From positions 186,001 through 250,000 of the forward strand of contig NZ_JADMSO010000001.1 of assembly GCF_015560805.1 (NCBI RefSeq): a stretch of 64,000 nt of DNA, in the 5' to 3' direction. How positions within the stretch are numbered: position 1 is the first letter of the stretch; each line of letters opens with the position of its first letter. The translations under genes were made by a program, and so were the position numbers. Of the stretch, positions 50,956 through 60,800 are shown one piece after another. The notes under the pieces were generated by a model. It did not search any database and was not told where the DNA came from. It saw only the letters and a list, made by a program, of their open reading frames with translations. This DNA comes from Mediterraneibacter glycyrrhizinilyticus. Lineage in GTDB: Bacteria; Bacillota; Clostridia; Lachnospirales; Lachnospiraceae.

Positions 50956-51273
50956 ATGGCAAGTCAAGTAATGAGAATCACATTGAAAGCGTATGATCAC
51001 CAGCTGGTAGATGCATCCGCAAAGAAAATCATCGAAACTGTAAAAAAGAACGGATCACAGGTGAGCGGTCCAGTGCCACTTCCGACTAAGAAGGAAGTTG
51101 TAACAATTCTGAGAGCGGTACACAAATACAAAGACTCCAGAGAGCAGTTCGAGCAGAGAACTCATAAGAGACTCATCGATATCATTACACCAACCCAGAA
51201 GACAGTTGATGCACTGTCCAGACTGGAAATGCCGGCAGGTGTGTTCATCGACATCAAGATGAAAAATAAGTAA
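50956..51273 (+). CDS. rpsJ: 30S ribosomal protein S10
   Basis: 105 aa with the S10 features [10 protein letters not shown]-like start ([17 protein letters not shown]), [22 protein letters not shown] and THKRLIDI. It also acts in transcription antitermination as NusE. The ATG follows AAAGGAGG. First gene of the S10 operon. Confidence 0.98.
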   Translation: MASQVMRITLKAYDHQLVDASAKKIIETVKKNGSQVSGPVPLPTKKEVVTILRAVHKYKDSREQFEQRTHKRLIDIITPTQKTVDALSRLEMPAGVFIDIKMKNK

Positions 51274-51377
51274 AACACTTAGCAAGGCAGAAACATTTAA
51301 TTAAGAAACAGTAATTCCTAATATTTAGGATGAACGTCCATGCGGCGTTCCGCTGTAAATTACAGGAGGTAGTTATA

Positions 51378-52061
51378 ATGAAGAAAGCTATTTTAGCGAC
51401 TAAAGTCGGAATGACTCAAATCTTCAACGAAGACGGAACATTGATTCCGGTAACAGTTCTTCAGGCTGGTCCTTGTGTAGTAACACAGGTTAAAACAGTA
51501 GAGAACGATGGTTACAGCGCAGTTCAGGTTGGTTTTGTTGACAAGAAAGAAAAGATTGTCACAAAAGACAAGAGCGGCAAAAAAGAAATCGCACACAGAA
51601 ATGGTGTGACTAGAGCGGAAAAAGGTCACTTTGATAAAGCTGGCGTTTCCGGTAAGAGATATGTAAAAGAGTTCAAATTTGAGAACGCTGAAGAATACAC
51701 ACTGGCTCAGGAAATCAAAGCCGACATCTTCGAAGCAGGAGATAAGATTGACGCAACAGCAATCTCCAAAGGTAAAGGTTTCCAGGGAGCAATCAAACGT
51801 CACGGACAGAGCAGAGGACCTATGACTCACGGTTCTAAGTTCCACCGTCACGCAGGTTCCAATGGGGCGGCATCCGATCCGAGTAAAGTATTCAAAGGAA
51901 AGAAGATGCCAGGTCAGATGGGTAACAAGCAGATTACTGTACAGAATCTGGAAGTTGTAAGAGTTGATGCTGAGAACAATCTGCTGTTGGTAAAAGGCTC
52001 TGTACCGGGACCGAAGAAATGTCTCGTAACAATCAAAGAAACAGTAAAGGCTGCAAAATAG
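51378..52061 (+). CDS. rplC: 50S ribosomal protein L3
   Basis: 227 aa from ATG 51378 (ACAGGAGGTAG upstream). N terminus [20 protein letters not shown]; the loop reaching the peptidyl-transferase centre is [20 protein letters not shown]. Slightly longer than the ~210 aa norm because of extra central residues. Confidence 0.98.
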   Translation: MKKAILATKVGMTQIFNEDGTLIPVTVLQAGPCVVTQVKTVENDGYSAVQVGFVDKKEKIVTKDKSGKKEIAHRNGVTRAEKGHFDKAGVSGKRYVKEFKFENAEEYTLAQEIKADIFEAGDKIDATAISKGKGFQGAIKRHGQSRGPMTHGSKFHRHAGSNGAASDPSKVFKGKKMPGQMGNKQITVQNLEVVRVDAENNLLLVKGSVPGPKKCLVTIKETVKAAK

Positions 52062-52091
52062 TCTGACATCGTAGAAAGGAGGAACACACAG

Positions 52092-52712
52092 ATGGCAAAC
52101 GTATCTGTTTATAATATCGAAGGTAAAGAAGTTGGTACAATCGATCTGAACGATGCTGTATTTGGTGTTGAGGTGAATGAACACCTTGTACACATGGCAG
52201 TAGTAAGCCAGCTTGCAAATAAACGTCAGGGAACACAGAAAGCAAAAACACGTTCTGAAGTTTCCGGTGGCGGAAGAAAACCGTGGAGACAGAAAGGAAC
52301 AGGTCATGCAAGACAGGGTTCAACAAGAGCTCCACAGTGGACAGGCGGCGGAGTTGTATTTGCTCCGGTACCGAGAGACTACTCTTTCAAGATGAACAAA
52401 AAAGAAAAAAGAGCAGCTCTGAAATCTGCACTTTCATCCAGAGTAGCAGAGAACAAATTTATCGTAGTTGACGAGATCAAATTCGATGAGATCAAAACAA
52501 AGAAATTCCAGGAAGTTCTGAACAACCTGAACGTAAATAAAGCATTGGTTGTACTGGAAGACGGTAACACAAATGTAGAGATTTCCGCAAGAAATATCGC
52601 AAATGTGAAAACAGCACGTACCAATACGATCAACGTATTTGACATCCTGAAATACAACACAGTAATCGCTACGAAAGCTGCTGTTGCAACAATCGAGGAG
52701 GTGTACGCATAA
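52092..52712 (+). CDS. rplD: 50S ribosomal protein L4
   Basis: 206 aa with the tunnel-loop signature [19 protein letters not shown] and [21 protein letters not shown] precedes the ATG. L4 regulates its own operon in some bacteria; here this is only a possibility. Its stop overlaps the rplW ATG. Confidence 0.98.
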   Translation: MANVSVYNIEGKEVGTIDLNDAVFGVEVNEHLVHMAVVSQLANKRQGTQKAKTRSEVSGGGRKPWRQKGTGHARQGSTRAPQWTGGGVVFAPVPRDYSFKMNKKEKRAALKSALSSRVAENKFIVVDEIKFDEIKTKKFQEVLNNLNVNKALVVLEDGNTNVEISARNIANVKTARTNTINVFDILKYNTVIATKAAVATIEEVYA

Positions 52713-53011
52713 TGGCTAACATTCAATATTATGATGTAATCCTGAAACCGGTTATCACCGAAAAAAGCATGGAGCTGATGGCTGACAAGAAATATACATT
52801 CATGGTTCATACAGAAGCTACAAAAAATCAGGTAAAAGAAGCTGTTGAAAAAATGTTCAACGGAACAAAAGTAAAAAGCGTAAACACCATGAATCTTGAT
52901 GGAAAAACAAAGAGACGTGGTATGACATTCGGAAAAACTGCAAAAGCGAAAAAAGCAATCGTGCAGTTGACAGAAGACAGCGCAGATATCGAAATATTCG
53001 AGGGACTGTAA
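52712..53011 (+). CDS. rplW: 50S ribosomal protein L23
   Basis: 99 aa, TAATG overlap with rplD. Features: [17 protein letters not shown] and [20 protein letters not shown]23 lies at the tunnel exit and docks trigger factor and SRP. A 158-nt gap with two tandem hairpins follows before rplB. Confidence 0.97.
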   Translation: MANIQYYDVILKPVITEKSMELMADKKYTFMVHTEATKNQVKEAVEKMFNGTKVKSVNTMNLDGKTKRRGMTFGKTAKAKKAIVQLTEDSADIEIFEGL

Positions 53012-53169
53012 AATAGGAAACACCACAGCCGCTAAGTTCGAGAATACCTCGCTAAGCGGACCGGGTGTACTTTCGCACTAAGCTCGGGGGATACCTCGCT
53101 AAGTGCTCAATGTATACGGTGCAAATCCGTGATAACAAATAATTAGAGCAAACGAAAGGAGAGACAGTA
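53012..53169 (+). repeat. Intergenic tandem hairpins inside the S10 operon
   Basis: Two consecutive related hairpins: 53029-53059 (CCGCTAAG ... CTCGCTAAGCGG) and 53075-53106 (GCACTAAGCTCG ... CTCGCTAAGTGC). They share CTAAG-tCG-ATACCTCGCTAAG but have different, self-complementary outer stems. No T run follows, so they are unlikely to stop transcription. Confidence 0.6.
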
Positions 53170-54012
53170 ATGGGAATCAAAACTTATAACCCATATACAC
53201 CTTCCAGAAGACAGATGACTGGTTCTGATTTCTCTGAGATCACAAAGACAACTCCTGAGAAATCTCTGTTGGATTCTAAGAGCAGAAAAGCTGGTCGTAA
53301 TAATCAGGGTAAAATTACAGTAAGACACCGCGGAGGCGGAGCTAAGAAAAAATACAGAATCGTAGATTTCAAGAGAAGAAAAGATGGAATTCCGGCAACT
53401 GTAATCGGTATCGAGTACGATCCGAACAGATCTGCTAACATCGCACTGATCTGCTACGCTGACGGAGAGAAAGCATACATCCTCGCTCCGGAAGGACTGA
53501 CAGACGGTATGAAAGTTATGAACGGACCGGAAGCAGAAGTAAGAGTAGGAAACTGCTTGCCGCTTTCTGAAATCCCGGTTGGTACACAGATCCACAACAT
53601 TGAGCTTTATCCGGGAAAAGGCGGACAGCTTGTTCGTTCCGCAGGAAACAGCGCACAGTTGATGGCTAAAGAAGGAAAATACGCAACACTGAGACTTCCG
53701 TCCGGTGAAATGAGAATGGTTCCGATCATTTGTAGAGCATCTATCGGTGTTGTAGGAAATGGCGAACACAACCTGATCAACGTTGGTAAAGCAGGACGTA
53801 AACGTCACATGGGAATCAGACCTACTGTTCGTGGTTCCGTTATGAACCCGAATGACCATCCGCATGGTGGTGGTGAAGGTAAGACTGGTATCGGTCGCCC
53901 GGGTCCGTGTACACCATGGGGCAAACCTGCACTCGGTCTGAAGACACGTAAGAAAAACAAATCTTCTAACAAACTGATCGTAAGAAGAAGAGATGGTAAA
54001 GCAATCAAATAA
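53170..54012 (+). CDS. rplB: 50S ribosomal protein L2
   Basis: 280 aa with [37 protein letters not shown] and the C-terminal [20 protein letters not shown] (conserved His required for peptidyl transfer). AAAGGAGAG lies upstream. Confidence 0.98.
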   Translation: MGIKTYNPYTPSRRQMTGSDFSEITKTTPEKSLLDSKSRKAGRNNQGKITVRHRGGGAKKKYRIVDFKRRKDGIPATVIGIEYDPNRSANIALICYADGEKAYILAPEGLTDGMKVMNGPEAEVRVGNCLPLSEIPVGTQIHNIELYPGKGGQLVRSAGNSAQLMAKEGKYATLRLPSGEMRMVPIICRASIGVVGNGEHNLINVGKAGRKRHMGIRPTVRGSVMNPNDHPHGGGEGKTGIGRPGPCTPWGKPALGLKTRKKNKSSNKLIVRRRDGKAIK

Positions 54013-54036
54013 TTGTTCGCAAGGAGGTTAGAACTT

Positions 54037-54318
54037 ATGGCTCGTTCACTTAAAAAAGGACCATTTGCAGATGAAAGCTTACTGAAAAAAGTAGACGCTA
54101 TGAACGCTGCAGGTGATAAATCAGTTATTAAGACATGGTCACGTCGTTCTACAATCTTCCCGTCATTCGTAGGGCATACTTTTGCCGTACATGACGGAAG
54201 AAAACATGTGCCGGTATATGTTACAGAAGATATGGTTGGACACAAACTCGGAGAGTTCGTTGCAACCAGAACATACAGAGGACATGGAAAAGACGAGAAG
54301 AAGTCCAGAGTTAGATAA
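54037..54318 (+). CDS. rpsS: 30S ribosomal protein S19
   Basis: 93 aa from ATG 54037 after [26 protein letters not shown] and [17 protein letters not shown] are diagnostic. Confidence 0.98.
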   Translation: MARSLKKGPFADESLLKKVDAMNAAGDKSVIKTWSRRSTIFPSFVGHTFAVHDGRKHVPVYVTEDMVGHKLGEFVATRTYRGHGKDEKKSRVR

Positions 54319-54349
54319 TAAATCGAGATTTTGAAAGGAGGGTTCATCC

Positions 54350-54736
54350 ATGGCTAAAGGACATAGATCGCAGATCAAGAGAGAAAGAAATGAGCAGAAG
54401 GATACAAGACCATCAGCTAAGATTTCTTATGCTAGAGTATCTGTTCAGAAAGCATGCTACGTTTTGGATGCAATCAGAGGCAAGGATGTACAGACAGCGC
54501 TTGGTATCTTGGCTTACAACCCGAGATATGCGTCAAGCGTAATAGAGAAATTATTGAAATCAGCAATCGCAAATGCTGAGAACAACAACGGTATGAGCGC
54601 AGAAAACCTTTATATTGAAGAGTGTTATGCAAATAAAGGACCGACAATGAAGAGAATCAGACCGAGAGCACAGGGCAGAGCTTACAGAATCGAAAAGAGA
54701 ATGAGCCACATCACCATCGTGCTGAATGAAAGATAA
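54350..54736 (+). CDS. rplV: 50S ribosomal protein L22
   Basis: 128 aa; [21 protein letters not shown] and the C-terminal beta-hairpin region [20 protein letters not shown] that lines the exit tunnel. AAAGGAGGG upstream. Confidence 0.98.
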   Translation: MAKGHRSQIKRERNEQKDTRPSAKISYARVSVQKACYVLDAIRGKDVQTALGILAYNPRYASSVIEKLLKSAIANAENNNGMSAENLYIEECYANKGPTMKRIRPRAQGRAYRIEKRMSHITIVLNER

Positions 54737-54750
54737 GAAGGAGGAACACA

Positions 54751-55407
54751 ATGGGACAGAAAGTTAATCCTCATGGCTTAAGAGTCGGAGTTATCAAAGA
54801 CTGGGATTCCAAATGGTATGCAGAAAAAGATTTCGCAGATAACCTTGTGGAAGACCATGAAATCAGAACATTTTTGAAGAAAAGATTATACAGTGCCGGA
54901 ATCTCCAAGATCGAGATCGAAAGAGCTTCTGACCGCGTGAAGATCATCGTATATACTGCTAAACCGGGCGTTGTGATCGGTAAAGGCGGTTCTGAGATCG
55001 AAAAAGTAAAAGCTGAACTGGCACAGTTCACAGACAAGAAGCTTATCGTTGACATCAAAGAAGTAAAGAGACCGGACAAAGACGCTCAGCTTGTAGCAGA
55101 GAACATTGCTCAGCAGCTTGAGAACCGTATTTCTTTCAGACGTGCTATGAAATCCTGCATGTCCAGAACGATGAAGTCCGGAGCGCTTGGAGTTAAGACA
55201 GCAGTTGCAGGACGTCTCGGCGGAGCTGATATGGCTCGTACAGAGTTTTACAGCGAGGGAACAATTCCGCTTCAGACACTGAGAGCTGACATTGATTATG
55301 GATTCGCAGAAGCTGACACAACTTACGGAAAAGTCGGTGTAAAGGTTTGGATTTACAAAGGCGAAGTACTTCCGACTAAAGGGAACAAGGAAGGGAGCGA
55401 TAAATAA
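54751..55407 (+). CDS. rpsC: 30S ribosomal protein S3
   Basis: 218 aa; [19 protein letters not shown], and the KH-domain [15 protein letters not shown]3 forms part of the mRNA entry site. Its stop overlaps the rplP start by one base. Confidence 0.98.
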   Translation: MGQKVNPHGLRVGVIKDWDSKWYAEKDFADNLVEDHEIRTFLKKRLYSAGISKIEIERASDRVKIIVYTAKPGVVIGKGGSEIEKVKAELAQFTDKKLIVDIKEVKRPDKDAQLVAENIAQQLENRISFRRAMKSCMSRTMKSGALGVKTAVAGRLGGADMARTEFYSEGTIPLQTLRADIDYGFAEADTTYGKVGVKVWIYKGEVLPTKGNKEGSDK

Positions 55408-55844
55408 TGTTAATGCCAAAAAGAGTTAAACGTCGTAAACAGTTCCGTGGTACTATGAAGGGCAAAGCTCTGAGAGGTAACACGATTTCTTATGGTGAAT
55501 ATGGTATCGTTGCAGCAGAACCATGCTGGATCCGTTCCAACCAGATCGAGGCAGCCCGTGTTGCCATGACACGTTACATCAAACGTGGCGGTAAGGTTTG
55601 GATCAAAATATTCCCAGATAAACCGGTAACAGCAAAACCAGCAGAAACTCGTATGGGTAGCGGAAAAGGTGCATTAGAGTACTGGGTAGCAGTAGTAAAA
55701 CCAGGTCGTGTAATGTTCGAGATCGCAGGCGTATCTGAAGAAGTAGCAAGAGAAGCGCTTCGTCTTGCAATGCACAAATTACCTTGCAAATGCAAAATCG
55801 TTTCTCGCGCAGAATTAGAAGGCGGTGATAACAGTGAAAATTAA
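55407..55844 (+). CDS. rplP: 50S ribosomal protein L16
   Basis: 145 aa from ATG 55407 ([15 protein letters not shown], the usual L16 start); contains [27 protein letters not shown] upstream. The 3' end overlaps rpmC. Confidence 0.98.
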   Translation: MLMPKRVKRRKQFRGTMKGKALRGNTISYGEYGIVAAEPCWIRSNQIEAARVAMTRYIKRGGKVWIKIFPDKPVTAKPAETRMGSGKGALEYWVAVVKPGRVMFEIAGVSEEVAREALRLAMHKLPCKCKIVSRAELEGGDNSEN

Positions 55845-56034
55845 TACATTTGTAAACGAATTAAGAGGAAAATCCGTAGAGGAATTGAATGAAGAATTAG
55901 TAGCTGCTAAGAAAGAGCTTTTTAACCTGAGATTCCAGAATGCAACAAATCAGTTAGATAACACAAGCAGAATCAAAGAAGTTAGAAAGAATATTGCTCG
56001 TATCCAGACTCTGATCACAGAGAACGCTCGTTAA
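55834..56034 (+). CDS. rpmC: 50S ribosomal protein L29
   Basis: 66 aa from GTG 55834 inside the rplP end; an in-frame GTG at 55825 is an alternative. Contains [19 protein letters not shown] and [15 protein letters not shown], the two-helix L29 pattern. Confidence 0.95.
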   Translation: MKINTFVNELRGKSVEELNEELVAAKKELFNLRFQNATNQLDNTSRIKEVRKNIARIQTLITENAR

Positions 56035-56103
56035 TCGGCGGCTGGTTGATTTGAAGTAAGTGAAAGAACTTCTTTATAAAAGAATTTGAAAGGAGTAGCA
56101 ACT

Positions 56104-56361
56104 GTGGAAGAAAGAAATCTGAGAAAAACTCGTGTTGGCAAGGTTGTCAGCGACAAGATGGACAAGACAATCGTAGTTGCCGTAGAAGACCACGTTAAGC
56201 ATCCGCTGTATAAGAAAATCGTAAAGAGAACTTATAAGCTGAAAGCTCATGATGAGCAGAACGAATGCCGCGTAGGTGATACAGTAAAAGTTATGGAAAC
56301 AAGACCGCTCTCTAAAGACAAGAGATGGAGACTTGTAGAAATCATGGAGAAAGCAAAATAA
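56104..56361 (+). CDS. rpsQ: 30S ribosomal protein S17
   Basis: 85 aa from GTG 56104, 8 nt after [27 protein letters not shown] and [10 protein letters not shown]-like [18 protein letters not shown] identify it. Confidence 0.96.
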   Translation: MEERNLRKTRVGKVVSDKMDKTIVVAVEDHVKHPLYKKIVKRTYKLKAHDEQNECRVGDTVKVMETRPLSKDKRWRLVEIMEKAK

Positions 56362-56403
56362 TTTGCTTTACGTTTGTGAGTATATAAAAGGAGGTTTACC
56401 TGC

Positions 56404-56772
56404 ATGATACAACAGGAAAGTAGACTTAAAGTAGCTGACAATACAGGTGCGAAAGAATTACTGTGTATCCGTGTGCTTGGTGGTTCTACAAGAAGATATG
56501 CAAGCATCGGAGATGTGATCGTTGCGACTGTTAAAGATGCAACACCAGGCGGCGTTGTTAAAAAAGGTGACGTTGTTAAAGCGGTTGTTGTTCGTTCTGT
56601 AAAAGGTGCTCGTCGTAAAGACGGATCCTACATCAGATTTGATGAGAATGCTGCTGTAATTATAAAAGACGATTTGAACCCACGTGGAACACGTATTTTT
56701 GGACCAGTAGCTCGTGAGCTTCGTGAGAAACACTTCATGAAGATCGTTTCTCTGGCTCCGGAAGTACTGTAA
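56404..56772 (+). CDS. rplN: 50S ribosomal protein L14
   Basis: 122 aa; [19 protein letters not shown] and [20 protein letters not shown] are diagnostic. AAAGGAGG upstream. Confidence 0.98.
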   Translation: MIQQESRLKVADNTGAKELLCIRVLGGSTRRYASIGDVIVATVKDATPGGVVKKGDVVKAVVVRSVKGARRKDGSYIRFDENAAVIIKDDLNPRGTRIFGPVARELREKHFMKIVSLAPEVL

Positions 56773-56786
56773 GGAGGTGCGTAAGA

Positions 56787-57098
56787 ATGTCAAGTATGAA
56801 GATTAAAAAGGGTGACACTGTAAGAGTGATCGCCGGTAAAGACAAAGATAAAGAAGGCAAAGTTCTTGCTGTAAATAAAAAAGACGGAAAAGTTCTGGTT
56901 GAAGGCGTTAATATGCTGACAAAGCACACAAAACCGAGCATGTCTAATCAGAATGGCGGTATCGTTCATCAGGAAGGACCGATCGACATCTCTAACGTTA
57001 TGTATGTACACAACGGAAAGACAACAAGAATCGGATTCAAGATGGATGGAGACAAAAAGGTTCGTGTTGCGAAATCAACAGGCGACGTTATTGACTAA
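56787..57098 (+). CDS. rplX: 50S ribosomal protein L24
   Basis: 103 aa with the KOW motif [20 protein letters not shown] and [27 protein letters not shown] overlaps the rplN stop region. Confidence 0.98.
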   Translation: MSSMKIKKGDTVRVIAGKDKDKEGKVLAVNKKDGKVLVEGVNMLTKHTKPSMSNQNGGIVHQEGPIDISNVMYVHNGKTTRIGFKMDGDKKVRVAKSTGDVID

Positions 57099-57121
57099 TT
57101 CAAGGAAGGAGGTCCAGAACT

Positions 57122-57661
57122 TTGAGTAGACTGAAAGAGACATATCAGAATGAGATCGTTGATGCAATGATCAAAAAATTTGGATATAAAAATATCATGG
57201 AAGTACCGAAACTCGACAAAGTTGTTATCAACATGGGTGTAGGTGAAGCAAAAGACAATGCGAAAGTATTGGAGTCTGCAATTGCTGATCTTGAGAAGAT
57301 CACAGGACAGAAAGCAGTTGTGACAAGAGCAAAGAATTCCGTAGCTAACTTCAAGATCAGAGAGGGTATGGCGATCGGATGTAAAGTAACACTGAGAGGC
57401 GAGAGAATGTACGAATTCGTTGACCGTCTGATCAATCTTGCACTTCCTCGTGTACGTGACTTCCGCGGTGTAAACCCGAACGCGTTCGACGGAAGAGGTA
57501 ATTACGCACTTGGAATCAAGGAGCAGCTGATTTTCCCGGAAATTGAGTACGATAAAATCGACAAGGTTAGAGGTATGGACGTAATTTTCGTTACAACCGC
57601 TAAAACTGACGAGGAAGCTCGTGAACTGCTGACACAGTTCAACATGCCGTTCAAAAAGTAA
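57122..57661 (+). CDS. rplE: 50S ribosomal protein L5
   Basis: 179 aa from TTG 57122, seven nt after [29 protein letters not shown] and [20 protein letters not shown] identify L5, which binds 5S rRNA. Confidence 0.98.
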   Translation: MSRLKETYQNEIVDAMIKKFGYKNIMEVPKLDKVVINMGVGEAKDNAKVLESAIADLEKITGQKAVVTRAKNSVANFKIREGMAIGCKVTLRGERMYEFVDRLINLALPRVRDFRGVNPNAFDGRGNYALGIKEQLIFPEIEYDKIDKVRGMDVIFVTTAKTDEEARELLTQFNMPFKK

Positions 57662-57672
57662 GGAGGAAAATC

Positions 57673-57858
57673 ATGGCTAAGACATCTATGAAAATTAAAC
57701 AGCAGCGCAAAGCTAAATTCTCCACAAGAGAATATAACCGCTGCAGAATTTGTGGTCGTCCACATGCATATTTAAGAAAATATGGTATCTGCCGTATCTG
57801 CTTCCGCGAACTGGCATACAAAGGACAGATCCCGGGAGTTAAGAAAGCCAGCTGGTAA
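57673..57858 (+). CDS. rpsN: 30S ribosomal protein S14, zinc-binding type
   Basis: 61 aa with the zinc ligands CRICGRPH and CRICFRE (C+ type S14). AAGGAGG lies upstream. Confidence 0.98.
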   Translation: MAKTSMKIKQQRKAKFSTREYNRCRICGRPHAYLRKYGICRICFRELAYKGQIPGVKKASW

Positions 57859-58006
57859 GCCGGAATTCTTCCGAATGCCGAATGGAAACAGCGAGGTTGT
57901 TCTTGGAGCTTAGCAGTCATCGACAGGTCTGGCGAAAAGAACTGCCGACCCAGCGCGGCAGCGCTTGAATAGAATTGATAAATATAAAAAAGGAGGATAC
58001 TTCCAC
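57859..58006 (+). repeat. Structured intergenic element between rpsN and rpsH
   Basis: 148 nt without a gene. GGTTGTTCTT (57895-57904) pairs with AAGAACTGCC (57937-57946). The block GCGAGGTTGTTCTTGGAGC is repeated with one change at 58460. Confidence 0.6.
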
Positions 58007-58408
58007 ATGACTATGAGTGATCCAATCGCAGATATGCTTACAAGAATCCGTAATGCAAATACTGCTAAACATGATACAGTAGACGTACCTGCATCTAAGA
58101 TGAAAGTAGCGATCGCAAACATTCTCTTGGATGAAGGATACATCGCAAAGTATGACATTGTAGAAGATGGAGTATTTAAGACAATTCATATCACACTGAA
58201 ATACGGTGCAGATAAGAATGAGAAAGTTATTTCCGGTCTGAAGAGAATTTCCAAACCTGGTCTGCGCGTATACGCAAACAGCGAAGATATGCCGAAAGTT
58301 TTGGGTGGACTCGGAACTGCTATCGTATCTACAAACAAAGGTGTAATCACAGACAAAGAAGCAAGAAAACTCGGCGTAGGCGGAGAGGTTCTTTGCTTTA
58401 TCTGGTAG
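58007..58408 (+). CDS. rpsH: 30S ribosomal protein S8
   Basis: 133 aa from ATG 58007 (AAGGAGG upstream). [20 protein letters not shown] and [19 protein letters not shown] are diagnostic. S8 regulates the spc operon in E. coli; here long structured spacers flank its gene on both sides. Confidence 0.98.
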   Translation: MTMSDPIADMLTRIRNANTAKHDTVDVPASKMKVAIANILLDEGYIAKYDIVEDGVFKTIHITLKYGADKNEKVISGLKRISKPGLRVYANSEDMPKVLGGLGTAIVSTNKGVITDKEARKLGVGGEVLCFIW

Positions 58409-58633
58409 ACCGAAAGCAACTTAGTGAAAGCAAGCCGAAAGGCGCAGCTTGAACTTAGTGCGAGGTCGTTCTTGGAGCTTGTCGAGGTATTGTCGAGCTT
58501 AGCGAGAAGAACTACCTTAGACCGGCGCTCAGGCGCACGGAACTAGTCCGGGGAGAAAATCTCCCCACTGTAACTGAAAACAGAGCGGGCGAGCATCCGC
58601 TCCGAAAATCTAAGTTAATAGGAGGATAAAGGT
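58409..58633 (+). repeat. Structured 225-nt intergenic element between rpsH and rplF
   Basis: No gene. GGTCGTTCTT (58464-58473) pairs with AAGAACTACC (58507-58516); GGGGAGA-AAA-TCTCCCC and GAGCGG/CCGCTC form two more perfect hairpins downstream. The first hairpin is related to that at 57895-57946. Confidence 0.65.
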
Positions 58634-59176
58634 ATGTCACGTATTGGAAGACTGCCAATTACAATCCCGGCAGGAGTTACTGTTGAGATTGCTGAGAATA
58701 ATGTAGTGACTGTAAAAGGTCCGAAAGGAACTCTGACAAAAGAGCTTCCGGTTGAAATGGAAATCAAACAGGAAGGCGAAGAAGTAATCGTAACAAGACC
58801 GAATGATCTGAAGAAAATGAAATCTCTTCACGGTCTGACAAGAACACTGATCAACAACATGGTTGTTGGTGTTACAGCAGGATATGAGAAAGTCCTGGAA
58901 GTAAACGGTGTAGGTTACAGAGCCGCTAAGTCAGGAAACAAACTGACACTGAACCTCGGATATTCACATCCGGTAGAAATGATCGATCCAGAGGGCGTTG
59001 AGACTGTTCTGGAGGGTCAGAATAAGATTACTGTAAAAGGTATCGACAAAGAAAAAGTTGGCCAGTACGCTGCTGAAATCAGAGACAAGAGAAGACCGGA
59101 GCCATATAAGGGCAAGGGAATCAAGTATGCTGATGAAGTGATCAGACGTAAAGTTGGTAAGACTGGTAAGAAATAA
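58634..59176 (+). CDS. rplF: 50S ribosomal protein L6
   Basis: 180 aa; [19 protein letters not shown] and the C-terminal signature [19 protein letters not shown]. Start after AGGAGG. Confidence 0.98.
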   Translation: MSRIGRLPITIPAGVTVEIAENNVVTVKGPKGTLTKELPVEMEIKQEGEEVIVTRPNDLKKMKSLHGLTRTLINNMVVGVTAGYEKVLEVNGVGYRAAKSGNKLTLNLGYSHPVEMIDPEGVETVLEGQNKITVKGIDKEKVGQYAAEIRDKRRPEPYKGKGIKYADEVIRRKVGKTGKK

Positions 59177-59193
59177 TTAAGGAGGGTGTGAAA

Positions 59194-59562
59194 ATGGTTA
59201 GTAAAAAATCAAGAAGTGAAGTTCGTAGAAAAAAACACATGAAATTACGTAACCGTTTCAGCGGTACAGCTGAGAGACCACGTTTGGCTGTGTTTAGAAG
59301 TAATAATCATATGTATGCACAGATTATTGACGATACAGTTGGAAACACTCTGGTTGCAGCTTCCACTCTTCAGAAAGACGTGAAAGCAGAACTTGAGAAG
59401 ACCAACAACGTTGATGCTGCAGCATATCTTGGAAAAGTTATCGCTGAGAAGGCAATGGCAAAAGGAATCACAGAGGTTGTATTCGACAGAGGTGGTTTCA
59501 TTTACCAGGGAAAAATCAAAGCACTGGCAGACGCAGCAAGAGAAGCTGGGTTGAATTTCTAG
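59194..59562 (+). CDS. rplR: 50S ribosomal protein L18
   Basis: 122 aa from ATG 59194, 7 nt after AAGGAGGG. MVSKKSRSEVRRKKHMKLRN and RPRLAVFRSNNHMYAQIIDD. Binds 5S rRNA. Confidence 0.98.
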   Translation: MVSKKSRSEVRRKKHMKLRNRFSGTAERPRLAVFRSNNHMYAQIIDDTVGNTLVAASTLQKDVKAELEKTNNVDAAAYLGKVIAEKAMAKGITEVVFDRGGFIYQGKIKALADAAREAGLNF

Positions 59563-59577
59563 GAAGGGAGAACACAT

Positions 59578-60087
59578 ATGAGACAGGAACGTATTGATGC
59601 TAGTCAGTTAGAGTTAGAAGAAAAAGTGGTATCAATCAAACGTGTAACCAAGGTCGTAAAAGGTGGTCGCAACATGAGATTCACAGCTTTAGTTGTTGTT
59701 GGCGATGGAAAAGGCCATGTTGGTGCAGGTTTAGGAAAAGCTACTGAAATCCCGGAAGCAATCCGCAAAGGAAAAGAAGATGCAGCAAAGAAACTGATCG
59801 AAGTTGTATTGGATGAGAATGAAAGCGTTACACACGATACAATCGGTAAATTCGGAAGCGCTTCCGTATTGCTGAAGAAAGCTCCGGATGGTACCGGAGT
59901 GATCGCCGGAGGTCCGGCACGTGCGGTAATCGAGCTTGCAGGAATCAAGAACATCCGTACAAAATCATTAGGTTCTAACAATAAACAGAACGTCGTACTT
60001 GCTACAATCGAAGGACTGAGAGGAATCAAAACTCCGGAGGAAGTTGCAAGACTTCGCGGCAAATCAGTAGAAGAGATCGTAGGCTAA
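59578..60087 (+). CDS. rpsE: 30S ribosomal protein S5
   Basis: 169 aa; [39 protein letters not shown] and [15 protein letters not shown] are diagnostic. GAAGGGAG upstream. Confidence 0.98.
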   Translation: MRQERIDASQLELEEKVVSIKRVTKVVKGGRNMRFTALVVVGDGKGHVGAGLGKATEIPEAIRKGKEDAAKKLIEVVLDENESVTHDTIGKFGSASVLLKKAPDGTGVIAGGPARAVIELAGIKNIRTKSLGSNNKQNVVLATIEGLRGIKTPEEVARLRGKSVEEIVG

Positions 60088-60142
60088 GATAGCGTATCAG
60101 CTCTGCTGCATCTGGCGGACAGAGCGTGATCCTATCCAATAG
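60088..60142 (+). repeat. Hairpin between rpsE and rpmD
   Basis: GATAGCGTATCA pairs with TGATCCTATC, with CTCT/AGAG inside. No T run follows. Confidence 0.45.
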
Positions 60143-60153
60143 GAGGTAAAACA

Positions 60154-60333
60154 ATGGCAGATTTAAAAGTTACTTTGGTAAAGTCTACAATCGGTGCCAT
60201 CCCGAAGCATAGAAGAACAGTAGAAGCTCTGGGACTTAAGAAGCTGAACAAGACGGTCGTATTGCCGGACAACGCAGCTACAAGAGGAATGGTACAGCAG
60301 GTTAGACATTTAGTGAAAGTAGAAGAAGCGTAA
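60154..60333 (+). CDS. rpmD: 50S ribosomal protein L30
   Basis: 59 aa from ATG 60154, with AGGAGG upstream. [20 protein letters not shown] and [19 protein letters not shown] are the L30 signatures. Too short for many gene finders but in its usual place between rpsE and rplO. Confidence 0.97.
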   Translation: MADLKVTLVKSTIGAIPKHRRTVEALGLKKLNKTVVLPDNAATRGMVQQVRHLVKVEEA

Positions 60334-60359
60334 ATCAAAAACGATAAGGAGGTAACGTC

Positions 60360-60800
60360 ATGGACTTATCAAACTTGAGACCGGCAGACGGTGCAAAGCA
60401 GAGTGATAATTTCAGAAGAGGCCGTGGACATGGTTCAGGAAACGGCAAGACAGCCGGTAAAGGCCACAAAGGTCAGAAAGCTCGTTCCGGAGCTACAAGA
60501 CCGGGCTTTGAAGGTGGTCAGATGCCTTTATACAGAAGAATTCCGAAGAGAGGATTTACATGCAGAAACTCTAAGGAAATCATCGGCATCAACCTTAGCG
60601 CGCTGGAAATCTTTGAAGACGGCGCAACAGTATCTGTTGAGACTCTGATCGAGACAGGTATCGTAAAGAATCCAAAAGATGGTGTTAAAATTCTTGGAAA
60701 TGGAGAGTTAACTAAGAAGCTTACAGTTCAGGCAAATGCATTCAGTGCAAAAGCTGCAGAGAAGATTGAAGCGCTTGGTGGAAAAGCAGAGGTGATCTAA
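60360..60800 (+). CDS. rplO: 50S ribosomal protein L15
   Basis: 146 aa; [14 protein letters not shown], the glycine-rich [20 protein letters not shown] and [17 protein letters not shown]. One-base overlap with secY. Confidence 0.98.
   Translation: MDLSNLRPADGAKQSDNFRRGRGHGSGNGKTAGKGHKGQKARSGATRPGFEGGQMPLYRRIPKRGFTCRNSKEIIGINLSALEIFEDGATVSVETLIETGIVKNPKDGVKILGNGELTKKLTVQANAFSAKAAEKIEALGGKAEVI

Noticed and set aside
51393-52307. Long minus-strand frames across rplC and rplD
   Set aside because: They are antisense to conserved ribosomal genes, rich in Cys and Phe from reverse-complement codons, and match no family.
53029-53106. CRISPR-like array
   Set aside because: Only two units with differing outer arms and no spacers of constant length; no cas genes in the window.
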